From an uncultured Oscillibacter sp. (lineage in GTDB: Bacteria; Bacillota; Clostridia; Oscillospirales; Oscillospiraceae), in the NCBI RefSeq assembly GCF_910584465.1, contig NZ_CAJUBK010000003.1:1-64000 (forward strand): a stretch of DNA of 64,000 nt, written 5' to 3'. The position numbers and the translations under genes were made by a program. Below, in pieces: positions 7,989 through 16,049 of the stretch. Numbering within the stretch: position 1 is the stretch's first letter; each line of letters opens with the position of its first letter. The notes below the pieces were generated by a model that was given only the letters and a program-made list of their open reading frames with translations, did not search any database and was not told the DNA's origin.

Positions 7989-9779
7989 CTATCCCTCCTC
8001 GAAGCAGGAGAAGGCCGGGTAGTACCGCAGGGGCACCGGCTCCCCCAGGGAGGCGGTGCGGTTCTTCAGGATCTTCAGCTCCAGCTCCCGGGGGTCCTTG
8101 CGCTTCTCCTCGTCGATGTTGAAGCTCCGGCCCCCCGCCCCCCGGGCCTGGAGGCCCAGCAGCACGTCCGCGCTGTAGTCGATGCCGCCGGACTCCTTGA
8201 ACGCGGCCATGGTGGCTTCGGCGTTGTAATTCTCGCGGTTGAACGACGACACCGCCAGGATCGTCAGCTCCTCCTGGCGGCTGAGCTTCTTCAACGCGCA
8301 GACGGTCCGGTCCAGGTTCTGCTTGTCGGTGAAGTGCACGTCCGCCGGGGCCACGATCTGGAGGTAGTCCAGCAGCACCACGGGGCGGGCCCCGGTCTCG
8401 GTGATGTGCCGCCGGACCTCCCGGCGGATCTCGTCCATCCCGGTCTCGTGGTCCCCCTCCCGGAACCAGATGTGTCCGGCGTAGGCGGCGTAACGCCGCC
8501 GGGCGGCGTCCAGGTGGGCGCGCTCGTCCGGACTGTAGCGGGGATAGCGCCGCCCGTCCAGCACGCCCCGGACGGTCTTGGCCAGCCGCTTCCCCCGGCT
8601 CCGGTCCGCCAGGAAGGTCTCCCGGGAGATGGAGCGGGCCATCAGCTCGAAGGCGGACATCTCCAGGGTGAACACCAGCACGTCCCGCCCCTGCTCCGCC
8701 AGCTGGTCGGCGATCTGCATACAGAAGGCGGTCTTGCCCAGGGAGCTGATCGCCCCGATGACGTACAGCCCGTCGTACAGCCCGCCGTCCAGCGCCGCGT
8801 CCAGGCCGGGGAAGCCCGTCAGCAGGGCGGGCCGGGCCGCCCGCTCCTCGATATAGCGCCCCAGGGCCTCCAGCCGTCCGGCGGCGGACAGCTCCTCATA
8901 CGGCGGGGGGCGCAGGGCCTCCCACTGGGCCAGGCAATCGTCCAGATAGCGGGCCGTCCCCTCCCGGTCCGCCAGGAGGGACTCGTTCAGGTCCTTCCCC
9001 GCCGGCACCGGCGGGCAGCGGTACAGCCAGGGGAACTCCTCCGTCAGGGCGGAGGCCCAGGCGTCCCCGGCGGCGTCCGCGTCCGTCAGGACCAGCACCG
9101 CCCCGGGCCGCTCCCGCCCGCGCAGGAGCTCCGCCGCCTTCTCCCGGTTCCCCGCGCCGTTCAGCGCGGCGGCGGGGTGGCCCAGCTCCTCGGCGCTGAG
9201 GGCGTCGAAGGTCCCCTCCGTCAGGAAGACGGGGCCCTCCCCCTCCAGCAGCTCCGGCTGGAACAGGGGCGAGGGGCGGCCCTTCTCGTTGAGGTAGCGC
9301 TTGCCCTCCACGGACCGCCGGACCACCCGCCCCCCGGCGCAGGGCAGGACCACGCAGCCCGCCTCCGGGTCGTAGCCCAGGGAGAAGCGGTCCACGGTCT
9401 GCGCCGACAGGCCCCGGCGGGCGAAGTAGTCCGTCTCCCCCCGGCGGGCGAAGCAGCGGGCGGCGTAGGACGGCGCGGACTGCTCCGAACGGAGCGGGAG
9501 GGCGGCGGGAGGCCCGCCCCGTCCGTAGAGCTGGGAGGCCCGGTCCAGCGCCTCCTTGGGCGAGGACAGCCCCTCGTCGATCGCCAGCAGGTCGAACAGG
9601 TCGTAGTCCGCCCCGCAGGCGAAGCAGTGGACTTTCTGCCGTTTGGCGTCGTATCCCATGGAGGGGTCCCGGTCCAGGTGCCGGGGGTCCAGGCAGCGGA
9701 AGCGCCGGGCGGGGTCGATGCCCTTGGCGCGGAGGTAGTCCACGATATGGGGCCGGAGGGAATCGAAGGTGTCGGACAT
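7989..9779 (-). CDS. Primase-helicase (CHC2 zinc finger, TOPRIM, DnaB-type helicase)
   Basis: 596 residues from the ATG at 9779. The N-terminus has a CHC2-type zinc-binding set (C and H near residues 28-33, then H-C-F-A-C-G near 51-56). A TOPRIM-like block follows (F-L-T-E-G-T-F-D-A-L at about 185-194 and L-T-D-A-D-A-A-G-D at about 229-237). From about residue 320 it is a RecA-fold DnaB-family helicase: G-A-I-S-S-L-G-K-T-A as Walker A, V-F-T-L-E-M-S, and V-V-L-L-D-Y-L-Q-I-V as Walker B. This fused layout is typical of plasmid and phage replication proteins. No good ribosome site precedes the start, which lies 4 bases after the upstream stop, so translation is probably coupled to the secreted-protein gene before it. 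Confidence 0.82.
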   Translation of the reverse strand: MSDTFDSLRPHIVDYLRAKGIDPARRFRCLDPRHLDRDPSMGYDAKRQKVHCFACGADYDLFDLLAIDEGLSSPKEALDRASQLYGRGGPPAALPLRSEQSAPSYAARCFARRGETDYFARRGLSAQTVDRFSLGYDPEAGCVVLPCAGGRVVRRSVEGKRYLNEKGRPSPLFQPELLEGEGPVFLTEGTFDALSAEELGHPAAALNGAGNREKAAELLRGRERPGAVLVLTDADAAGDAWASALTEEFPWLYRCPPVPAGKDLNESLLADREGTARYLDDCLAQWEALRPPPYEELSAAGRLEALGRYIEERAARPALLTGFPGLDAALDGGLYDGLYVIGAISSLGKTAFCMQIADQLAEQGRDVLVFTLEMSAFELMARSISRETFLADRSRGKRLAKTVRGVLDGRRYPRYSPDERAHLDAARRRYAAYAGHIWFREGDHETGMDEIRREVRRHITETGARPVVLLDYLQIVAPADVHFTDKQNLDRTVCALKKLSRQEELTILAVSSFNRENYNAEATMAAFKESGGIDYSADVLLGLQARGAGGRSFNIDEEKRKDPRELELKILKNRTASLGEPVPLRYYPAFSCFEEG

Positions 9780-9783
9780 GGCG

Positions 9784-11490
9784 TCACGCACTCAGGTCCA
9801 TCTTCGGGACGATGGGGCGCAGGTGCTCGTCCAGGAGGAACACGCGGGAGTCCCCGTCCAGATCCGCCTGGAAGGAGGCGCCCCATTCGAGGGGGTAGAC
9901 CTCCTCGATCTCACCCTCCGTGATCTGCTCCGCCGCCGCGCCGGGACCGTAGGAGACGGCGAAGACCGCCTTCGCCCTGGCCACGACCTCCCCGGGGAGG
10001 CGGACGAACCTGAGGACCGTCTTCCCGTCCGACATATCTATGATCTCTGTGCTGGGCACCAGGAGCTCGGAGGCGGGGACATAGAGCGTCAGGTACATCC
10101 CCTCGGTGCCGGGGACGTCCGTCCCTACGCCATGCGAGATCCGCTCCGGGTGCTCGATATAGTCCGGGTTCTCGGCGGGATCGTGGTAGAGGTAGACCCG
10201 GTAATCCCCGGCGGACAGGGGGTAGAGCCGGACGCTCCCGTCCTCGCCCGCGTCGCAGGGGACGAGGGCCTGGGTGGCCTTGCCGTCGGCGTCCGTGGCC
10301 AGCAGGGTCTCCGCCGCCTCCGGGTCGCAGCGCCAGCCGGCGGTGCCGGTGCTCCGGTCCACATCGAAACCGATGTTGTAGAACCAGCCGGTCGGGACGC
10401 CTCCCGGGAGGCCGTCCAGCTGGATGATCCAGTCGCCGGGACGGCCCCGCAGTTCCCCCTCCTGCGACTCGATGGGAGTGGGGGAGTACGCCAGGGGATG
10501 GTGCTCGCAGAAGATCTCCGCATCTTTGTCGAAGGTCAGGCAGTCCTTGAGGTCGTCCCCCACCAGGTAGATGGCGCCCTCCGCGGCCAGCTGGACGTCG
10601 CCTTCCGGGATGTATGCGCCGTCCTCACGGCTGTCTTCGCCCTCCCAGCGGTGGAGGACCACTTTGCCGCCGCCGTTGACGAGGAGATTGGAGGACCCCG
10701 CGTCCTTGTAGCCCCAGTCTCCGCCCGCGGTCTCCAGCCCCAGTACGGCGGTGGTCAGGGTGGCGTTGTTGGTCACGGTCAGGGACTGCCCGCCGAAGCA
10801 CTGCGTGCGGCCCGTGACGAGGATGTCCCGCTGGATTTTGATCTCCTTGTTATCCGTACGGGGGGTGCCGAATTGCAGGAAGAGGATCTGGTTCTCGTCA
10901 TCGGCCCCCGCGGTGGGGGTGTGCTTCCATCCTTCGGCGGTCAGGTCCGCCGCGGTCTCGATCGTGTCCTCCCAGCTGCCGCTGTATTCGATGTAGCATA
11001 CGCGCTTGCCCGCGTACTCGTCCGGGGAGCCGTTGCTGTCCTTACTGTCGGCGGCGTGGTACTCGTACCAGCCCACGTAGCCCTCGGCGGCCTCCATCAG
11101 CAGGCCCATGTCGATCTCCATGCCGCTGCCGTCATAGTCCCGGCCGTAGATGTTGCGGACGCTCTGGGTGTCCGGGTTTTGGCGGTTCCCCTCGTGGACG
11201 GAGATGTGGAGCATGGTGACGCCCTGGCCGAAGATGAGCTGGTCCTCATCGGTGGTAGGGTCCGCGGGGAGGATGGTCTTCGTCCCCGCGTCCAGGGCGT
11301 CCTTCCCGCTCCCGAGGGCTTCGATGACGATCCTCCTCGAGAAGCGGATGGTCCGGACGTCTTCGTTTTCCAGTGCGGCCCGGAAGCCGGCGGCGTCCGT
11401 GACCGTCACCTCGGTCTCCGCCGCCAGGGCGGGGACGCTCAGCAGCAGGACCGCCAGCAGGGTCAGTGCGGCTTTTCGAAACAGTTTCAT
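9784..11490 (-). CDS. Secreted protein with the shared C-terminal domain
   Basis: 568 residues with a clear signal peptide (M-K-L-F-R-K-A-A-L-T ... A-L-A-A, about 24 residues) and an AAGGAGA site. The middle is beta-rich with right-handed-beta-helix character (V-L-V-T-G-R-T-Q, L-T-V-T-N-N-A-T-L-T-T, L-L-V-N-G-G-G-K-V-V-L). A segment near 380-470 (D-Y-R-V-Y-L-Y-H-D-P) looks like a carboxypeptidase-regulatory or collagen-binding B-type fold. The last 80 residues (A-V-F-A-V-S-Y-G ... R-V-F-L-L-D-E-H-L-R-P-I-V) are a divergent copy of the C-terminal domain found in ten other proteins here. No catalytic motif is recognised. Adhesin or wall-associated protein is the likeliest role. Confidence 0.7.
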   Translation of the reverse strand: MKLFRKAALTLLAVLLLSVPALAAETEVTVTDAAGFRAALENEDVRTIRFSRRIVIEALGSGKDALDAGTKTILPADPTTDEDQLIFGQGVTMLHISVHEGNRQNPDTQSVRNIYGRDYDGSGMEIDMGLLMEAAEGYVGWYEYHAADSKDSNGSPDEYAGKRVCYIEYSGSWEDTIETAADLTAEGWKHTPTAGADDENQILFLQFGTPRTDNKEIKIQRDILVTGRTQCFGGQSLTVTNNATLTTAVLGLETAGGDWGYKDAGSSNLLVNGGGKVVLHRWEGEDSREDGAYIPEGDVQLAAEGAIYLVGDDLKDCLTFDKDAEIFCEHHPLAYSPTPIESQEGELRGRPGDWIIQLDGLPGGVPTGWFYNIGFDVDRSTGTAGWRCDPEAAETLLATDADGKATQALVPCDAGEDGSVRLYPLSAGDYRVYLYHDPAENPDYIEHPERISHGVGTDVPGTEGMYLTLYVPASELLVPSTEIIDMSDGKTVLRFVRLPGEVVARAKAVFAVSYGPGAAAEQITEGEIEEVYPLEWGASFQADLDGDSRVFLLDEHLRPIVPKMDLSA

Positions 11491-11565
11491 GCAGTTCTCC
11501 TTTTCCGTCGTCGTGTTGGAGCTTTATCTAAGGTGCCGGAGGGGGGTCGTACCCTCCGGCGCTAA

Positions 11566-11584
11566 GATATCTTAAGATATCATA
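11566..11584 (-). promoter_or_regulatory. Palindromic operator overlapping a -10 (copy 1)
   Basis: GATATCTTAAGATATC (11566-11581) is a perfect 16-bp palindrome. On the minus strand TATGAT (11579-11584) overlaps it as a likely -10 for the gene starting at 11490. The same CTTATGATATC context recurs at 29041-29059. Confidence 0.5.
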
Positions 11585-11638
11585 AGGGGGGAGCGGGGCC
11601 CGGGAGCCCTAGAGAGGAGCGGCGGAGCGGCGGGGGGC

Positions 11639-11815
11639 TGCACGAAGCCAGGCCGCTGCCGCACGTGCTCGGGTCGGAAGGGCACGAGATGAGGTCGGAC
11701 ACGGCCGGGCCCTCCGGGGGATATCGCCCGTTTCGTGGAGGAGTTTTCCACGATCCCGGGGGTTTTCCGCCGGGGAGGCCCTCCGGAGGCGCGTTCCGGG
11801 GGGATCTGTGGATAT
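11639..11815. other. Putative replication origin: 21-bp-spaced iterons plus DnaA box
   Basis: Three iteron-like units start at 11639, 11660 and 11681, exactly 21 bp apart. The second and third (CGCACGTGCTCGGGTCGGA and GGCACGAGATGAGGTCGGA) match the consensus YGCACGARATCGAGTCGGA of the array at 16372-16637; the first is degenerate. An inverted repeat TCGTGGA/TCCACGA (11733-11753) and a near-consensus DnaA box (TGTGGATAT, 11807-11815, one mismatch to TTATCCACA) follow, just before the 3' end of the initiator gene. This arrangement is usual for iteron-controlled plasmid origins. The assignment is inference. Confidence 0.6.
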
Positions 11816-11842
11816 TTTGCCGTCCCGCCTTCCACATCCTCC

Positions 11843-13147
11843 TCAAGGTTCCGATGTGTCCTCGTGCACCGCTTCCGGGAGTTCCGACTTCTTTTCGTGC
11901 TTTTTCTTCTTGGGATCCAGCTGCCGGGCGGACTTGGCCTTGTCCAGCTTCTGGACGTAATCGTGCACGGCGTCATCGATGCTGACGTTCAGCTGTCCCG
12001 CCAGGAAGGTGTTGATGTTGTTATAGTCCATGTCCACCTCCAGCGACCCGCCGGAGATGCGGTGGATCTCCTCCACGGCCTTGCGGAAGGGGCGGAGGAT
12101 GGCCTCGTCGTAGTTGCGGTTCTTGACCTCCTCCTTGGTGGGCAGGCCGATGTACTGGATGACGTCCTCCACCCGCACGCGGAAGCTGCCGTCCTGGTCC
12201 ATGGGGGCCTTCCGGGCCCGGTAGTAGAGGTAGAAGGCCATGCGGTAGGCGTTCTCGCCCAGCTGGCCCATCCAGTCGGGGATGAGCTGGTAATACTGGG
12301 TGAGGAAGTGGCGCACGTTCTCGGCGAAGGCGATGCGGACCTCGCCGGTGTATTTCTTGATCGCGGCCTCCGTGGCCAGGTGGGTGGTGTAGAAGGATTC
12401 GAAGTATTTCTTGAAGGACTCCGCCGTCAGCTTCATCCCGGTGATGGACTGCACGTCCTTCTTCAGCTGCCGGTAGGCGGCGTCCCGGCTCTTGAGCCCG
12501 GCCCATTCCATGTATTCGGTGATGTTGAACACGGCGGCGTTGTTCCGCCAGTTCTGGGCGTTGCCCCGCATGAGGGTGTAGATCAGCAGGCGGTGGGCGG
12601 TCCAGCTGAGGTTGCGGGTGTATTCCTGCACCGCCTCGAAGATCAGCGTCATCTCGTAATCCTTGTTGCGGTAGCGGATGTTCTGGTTGCCGTAGGCGTC
12701 GGGCTGGTCGTAGGTGACGGTGATGCCGTTGGAGGCGGGGTGGAACTCCCGGCCCCGCTTCATGTTGGCCCACACGCCGCAGATGAAGTACGTGGCGGGG
12801 CTGTTGCCCAGGATGTCGTACTCCGTGGCGTGGGCGGCGAGGGTGGTCTCGAAGATGTCCAGCAGAGCGGCGGCGAAGGCGGCGGTCTCCTCGTCGGGGT
12901 CCGCCGCGGCCTTCGCCAGGTCGGCGGGGCCGTCCAGGGGATGGCCGGCGAGGAACTCGTCCATCAGGGGATAGATCGCCTGGAAATCGAACTCCGCCAG
13001 CCGGCGCTTGAAGGTCCGGGGCTTCGTCTCCGCCAGGGGCTTGAGGCGGCGGTAGGTCTGGAGCATCTCCTGGAACTGGTCGCTCTCGAGGAAGCGGGCG
13101 GCCTCCGGGGCGGGCCGGGGCTCGAGGGCGGGCAGGTCTTGGGTCAT
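11843..13147 (-). CDS. Plasmid-type replication initiator (winged-helix Rep)
   Basis: 434 residues, TAAGGAGG site before the ATG. Two winged-helix-like units are visible. The first is L-S-W-T-A-H-R-L-L-I-Y-T-L followed by F-N-I-T-E-Y-M-E-W-A-G-L-K-S-R-D-A-A-Y-R-Q-L (about 195-245). The second is M-A-F-Y-L-Y-Y-R-A-R-K followed by R-V-R-V-E-D-V-I-Q-Y-I-G-L-P (about 315-350). This two-winged-helix plan and the basic C-terminus (K-K-K-K-H-E-K-K) resemble plasmid Rep proteins of low-GC hosts. Iterons lie directly downstream and a second array about 3 kb away, and its promoter region has direct repeats, as expected for autoregulation. I do not recognise the exact family, so the function rests partly on context. 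Confidence 0.6.
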   Translation of the reverse strand: MTQDLPALEPRPAPEAARFLESDQFQEMLQTYRRLKPLAETKPRTFKRRLAEFDFQAIYPLMDEFLAGHPLDGPADLAKAAADPDEETAAFAAALLDIFETTLAAHATEYDILGNSPATYFICGVWANMKRGREFHPASNGITVTYDQPDAYGNQNIRYRNKDYEMTLIFEAVQEYTRNLSWTAHRLLIYTLMRGNAQNWRNNAAVFNITEYMEWAGLKSRDAAYRQLKKDVQSITGMKLTAESFKKYFESFYTTHLATEAAIKKYTGEVRIAFAENVRHFLTQYYQLIPDWMGQLGENAYRMAFYLYYRARKAPMDQDGSFRVRVEDVIQYIGLPTKEEVKNRNYDEAILRPFRKAVEEIHRISGGSLEVDMDYNNINTFLAGQLNVSIDDAVHDYVQKLDKAKSARQLDPKKKKHEKKSELPEAVHEDTSEP

Positions 13148-13167
13148 AGCGGAGCCTCCTTATCGTG

Positions 13168-13195
13168 GAAGTATGATGATCCATGTTGAAGTATA
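13168..13195 (-). promoter_or_regulatory. Initiator promoter with direct repeats
   Basis: Minus-strand extended -10 TGCTATACT (TATACT at 13190-13195). The heptamer GAAGTAT occurs at 13168-13174 and 13188-13194, 20 bp apart, overlapping the -10 and early leader. This could be an autoregulatory operator. Confidence 0.45.
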
Positions 13196-13236
13196 GCACA
13201 AAGGGCCTGGAAAAGGAAGGGGTTTTTTCGGCGGCC

Positions 13237-13265
13237 TTGTGACGGCCCGGGAGATGTGATAAGAT
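13237..13265 (+). promoter_or_regulatory. Promoter of the KWG-repeat protein gene
   Basis: TTGTGA (13237-13242), 17-bp spacer, TAAGAT (13260-13265), 31 bases before the ATG at 13297. Confidence 0.55.
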
Positions 13266-13296
13266 GAGGGGACTTCATTAGGAGGAGGCCGAGAGC

Positions 13297-14775
13297 ATGA
13301 TGGAGATGAGATGGATCGCGGCGGTCTGCGCGGCGATGCTGTGCCTGGCATTGGGTCCGGCGGCGGCTGCGGAGGCCGGAGGGATGCGCATCGTCGGCAC
13401 GGGGATCGCGGTGGATGCCGTGTCCAATGAGGACGGGTGGGGGAGCCTGAGCCGGAGCGGCGAGGGCAGTCTTTTGGAAGGGGACTTGACCAAGATGCCC
13501 CAGGCGGCGCTGATCGGTCCGGACGGGGAGTTCCGGTTCCCCTGGCGGGAGACGTTCCTCAGTTTTTACCGCTCCGGCGGGATCGTCTCGCTGACGGAGA
13601 GCGGCCCGTATTCGGCTTGGGACTTGTATGACCCCAGCGAGTACCCGCCCCAGTATTTCAAGCTGGACGGGGCCCCGGCCTTTGCCTTCGACCCTCCGCC
13701 GGGCTTCTCGGAGACGACGGAAGAGGGCGGCATCGAGACGACGGTCACGGTGGACTGGCAGGGCGGGCCGGTGCGGGACGGGAACGTCCTGGTCCGCAAG
13801 ACGATCGGCACCGAGTGGCGGGGACCGTGGTCCGGCGGGGCCGACCAGGGATATGTCTTCCAGTTCCTAGACGCTTCCGGCAAGGTGACGCATACGCTGC
13901 CGGAGCGGTTTTCGGAGATCCTCGGCGTCGGGGCGCTGGGCATAGGCACGCGGTACCGCTTCGGTTGGTTCGGCGAGGGGCTGGCCGCCTGCACAGAGGA
14001 ACAGGAAGACGAGTACGGGGACTGGGGGACGGGACTGCTGGGTTACATGGACAGCCGGGGCAGGATGGAGATCCTCTTGGAGGACCGGGGCTATACGGCC
14101 GGATATCCGTTCAGCGAGGGCCTGGCCCAGGTGGCGGACGGACAGGGGAAGCGGGGCTTCATCGACCGTTCCGGCGCGCTGGTCATCCCCTGTGCCTATG
14201 ATGGGGGGACCGGCTTCCATGACGGCCTCTGCGCCGTCCGGAAGGATGGGAAGTGGGGTTACATCGATGCCGGAGGCCGGGAGGTCCTCCCCTTCGTCTA
14301 TGACGACGCCCCCGGCGCGGGGGACGGACTGGCCGCTGTGGGCTTGGACGGGAGATACGGCCTGATGGACTACGAGGGTGAGATCGTGGTCCCCCTGGAG
14401 TACGACGACATCACCAGCTATGAAGGCGGCGCAGCCTATGGGATACGGGACGGCCTCCTGTACATCTTCACCGGCTACGAGCCTGTTCCCGGGACGGAGG
14501 ATTCTGTGAGCGCGGTCTTGGAGGGGAGCCGGGCCTTGGTGTCCGCCTCCTCCGCCGGCCCTGCCCGCCTGATGGCTGCCGCCTATGACGGAGCGGGCCG
14601 GCTGCTCGCCGTCGACGCATGGGACATCTCCGCTGGGGTGACACGGCGATCCTTTGCCCTTCCTGCGGGGACAGAGGAGATCCGGACCTTCCTCCTGGAC
14701 CGGGACGCGCTGACGCCTCTGTGTTCCGCGTGGTCCGGGAGCGGCAGGCCCTCCGGCCGGACAAGACTCACGTGA
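13297..14775 (+). CDS. Secreted KWG/WG-repeat protein with the shared C-terminal domain
   Basis: 492 residues. Signal peptide about 1-25 (I-A-A-V-C-A-A-M-L-C-L-A-L-G ... A-A-A-A-E). WG repeats run from about 255 to 400: G-K-R-G-F-I-D-R-S-G-A-L-V-I-P, G-K-W-G-Y-I-D-A-G-G-R-E-V-L-P and G-R-Y-G-L-M-D-Y-E-G-E-I-V-V-P. They form a beta-propeller-like, probably ligand-binding surface. The C-terminal 85 residues carry the shared domain (M-A-A-A-Y-D-G-A-G-R-L-L and I-R-T-F-L-L-D-R-D-A-L-T-P-L-C). A short Ser/Arg/Thr tail follows it, longer than in the other copies. An AGGAGG site precedes the start; ATG at 13300 is an alternative. The stop codon lies inside the palindrome at 14766-14777. Confidence 0.8.
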   Translation: MMEMRWIAAVCAAMLCLALGPAAAAEAGGMRIVGTGIAVDAVSNEDGWGSLSRSGEGSLLEGDLTKMPQAALIGPDGEFRFPWRETFLSFYRSGGIVSLTESGPYSAWDLYDPSEYPPQYFKLDGAPAFAFDPPPGFSETTEEGGIETTVTVDWQGGPVRDGNVLVRKTIGTEWRGPWSGGADQGYVFQFLDASGKVTHTLPERFSEILGVGALGIGTRYRFGWFGEGLAACTEEQEDEYGDWGTGLLGYMDSRGRMEILLEDRGYTAGYPFSEGLAQVADGQGKRGFIDRSGALVIPCAYDGGTGFHDGLCAVRKDGKWGYIDAGGREVLPFVYDDAPGAGDGLAAVGLDGRYGLMDYEGEIVVPLEYDDITSYEGGAAYGIRDGLLYIFTGYEPVPGTEDSVSAVLEGSRALVSASSAGPARLMAAAYDGAGRLLAVDAWDISAGVTRRSFALPAGTEEIRTFLLDRDALTPLCSAWSGSGRPSGRTRLT

Positions 14776-14777
14776 GT
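14766..14777. repeat. ACTCACGTGAGT palindrome (candidate parS-like site)
   Basis: Perfect 12-bp palindrome in the context GGACAAGACTCACGTGAG. The context recurs at 16186-16207 with CTCATGTGAG. The CACGTG core recalls ParB sites, but binding is not shown. Confidence 0.35.
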
Positions 14778-14937
14778 TTTCCCCTCCCGGGGGCGGTCTC
14801 CCGCCGGGCGCAGACGGCGGGCCTTCCATCCGCCGCCCGGGCGCGGAGCCGCCGGAGGGGACGTACCGGACGCGGGAGGGCCCTCCCCGGCCCTCCTCCC
14901 AGGACGCTCCGCCTCTCCGCCCTGTTTCGACAGCCCG

Positions 14938-14966
14938 GCGGGCCGGAGGAAGCCCCCCCGGCCCGC
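14938..14966 (-). terminator. Terminator of the Mor-like gene
   Basis: GCGGGCCGG (14938-14946) pairs with CCGGCCCGC (14958-14966), immediately after the stop at 14968. No clear T run on the minus strand. Confidence 0.4.
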
Positions 14967-14967
14967 T

Positions 14968-15237
14968 TCATGTCCTGGTCCCGCTGAGGATCTTCCGGAC
15001 CTGCCGGACGCTGAGCTGATGCCGCGCGGCCAGCTCCCGGTAGTTCCCGCCGTCGAACCGGGCGCGGATGTCCCGGTCCCGGGGGCCCCGCTCCAGGGAC
15101 TGGAGCTTGGGGACGTACAGCTCCTGCCCGCCCCGGAGCGCGGCCAGCCGGAGATAGGCGTCCAGCCCCAGGGCCGCGGCCAGGTCCCGCTGGTCCTCCG
15201 GGACGTCTTCCAGGCGGATGGTCTTCGTGTCGTTCAT
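14968..15237 (-). CDS. Mor-family transcription regulator
   Basis: 89 residues, AAAGGAGA site. The sequence follows the Mor/C activator plan: L-Y-V-P-K then R-D-R-D-I-R-A-R-F-D-G-G-N-Y-R-E-L-A-A-R-H-Q-L-S-V-R-Q-V-R-K-I, a helix-turn-helix with the conserved G-x-N-Y-x-E-L-A stretch (about 62-83). Mor proteins of phage Mu activate middle promoters; Firmicutes relatives of this size are common on mobile elements. It lies between the initiator and the iteron array and may regulate replication or transfer functions. Its target cannot be deduced. Confidence 0.75.
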   Translation of the reverse strand: MNDTKTIRLEDVPEDQRDLAAALGLDAYLRLAALRGGQELYVPKLQSLERGPRDRDIRARFDGGNYRELAARHQLSVRQVRKILSGTRT

Positions 15238-15384
15238 GATGCAGTCTCCTTTCGGTTTCCCGGTCCCCGGAGCCGGAGGGCGTTCCCGGCGGGCCGTCTT
15301 TCATAGGAGGGCCCCATCGCCGGGGCAGTTGCACGGGGGCGTGCTACGAGATCGTAAAGTTTTTTCCCAGGGGCGCGCCGCCTC

Positions 15385-15413
15385 TTGCTTTAGCGGGCGT
15401 TTTGTGTTATCTT
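15385..15413 (+). promoter_or_regulatory. Promoter of the small export protein gene
   Basis: TTGCTT (15385-15390), 17-bp spacer, TATCTT (15408-15413), about 55 bases before the ATG. Confidence 0.5.
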
Positions 15414-15466
15414 AATGACTTGACACATTTCGGCGGATCCGACAGAGGAGGCTTTTGGAGGCAGAG

Positions 15467-15940
15467 ATGGAAGCGTTTAGTACAGAATTTTGGCAGGCTT
15501 GCGGGAGGACCTTCCTCATGGCCATGGCGCCGGTGGTGGAGCTGCGGGGCGCGCTGCCCTTCGGCATGGCCCAGGGCCTGCCGGTGTGGGCGGCCTACGC
15601 GGCGTCGGTGCTGGGGAACCTGGTCCCGGTGCCCTTCATCCTGCTGCTGATCCGGCGGGTGTTCGCCCTGCTGCGGCGGTCCCGCTGGCTGGGGGGCAAG
15701 GTGGAGGCCCTGGAGCGCCGGGCGCACCTGAAGGGGCGCACCGTGCGGAAGTACCGTCTGCCGGGGCTGGTGCTGCTGGTGGCGGTGCCGCTTCCGGGGA
15801 CGGGGGCCTGGACCGGGGCGCTGGTGGCGGACGTGCTGGATATCCGGATGCGCACGGCCCTGCCCGCGATCGTCCTGGGCGTGCTGATCGCCGGGGGCTT
15901 GGTCGCGGCGGCATCCTGCGGGGTGGCCAGCCTGCTGTGA
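15467..15940 (+). CDS. COG2426-type small membrane protein (putative small multidrug export family)
   Basis: 157 residues from the ATG at 15467, which has GGAGG five bases upstream; a TTG at 15455 in the same frame is the alternative. Four or so membrane segments are visible. The family signature is present: A-P-V-V-E-L-R-G-A-L-P-F-G near the N-terminus and L-L-V-A-V-P-L-P-G-T-G-A-W-T-G-A-L near residue 110. The family name comes from annotation history and transport activity is not well established. The gene stands alone, with its own promoter and terminator. Confidence 0.82.
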   Translation: MEAFSTEFWQACGRTFLMAMAPVVELRGALPFGMAQGLPVWAAYAASVLGNLVPVPFILLLIRRVFALLRRSRWLGGKVEALERRAHLKGRTVRKYRLPGLVLLVAVPLPGTGAWTGALVADVLDIRMRTALPAIVLGVLIAGGLVAAASCGVASLL

Positions 15941-15964
15941 GGCCATGACGGCATGACGAAGAGG

Positions 15965-15997
15965 AGAGGCTCCGCCATCCAGGCGGGGCCTCTTTTT
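15965..15997 (+). terminator. Terminator of the small export protein gene
   Basis: A 12-bp stem (15965-15976 with 15982-15993, one mismatch) followed by TTTTT. Confidence 0.85.
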
Positions 15998-16049
15998 GCA
16001 GCCCCCCGCCCTCTGCGCCCTCCCCTGCGGGCGGCGCGGGGAGCGGGGA

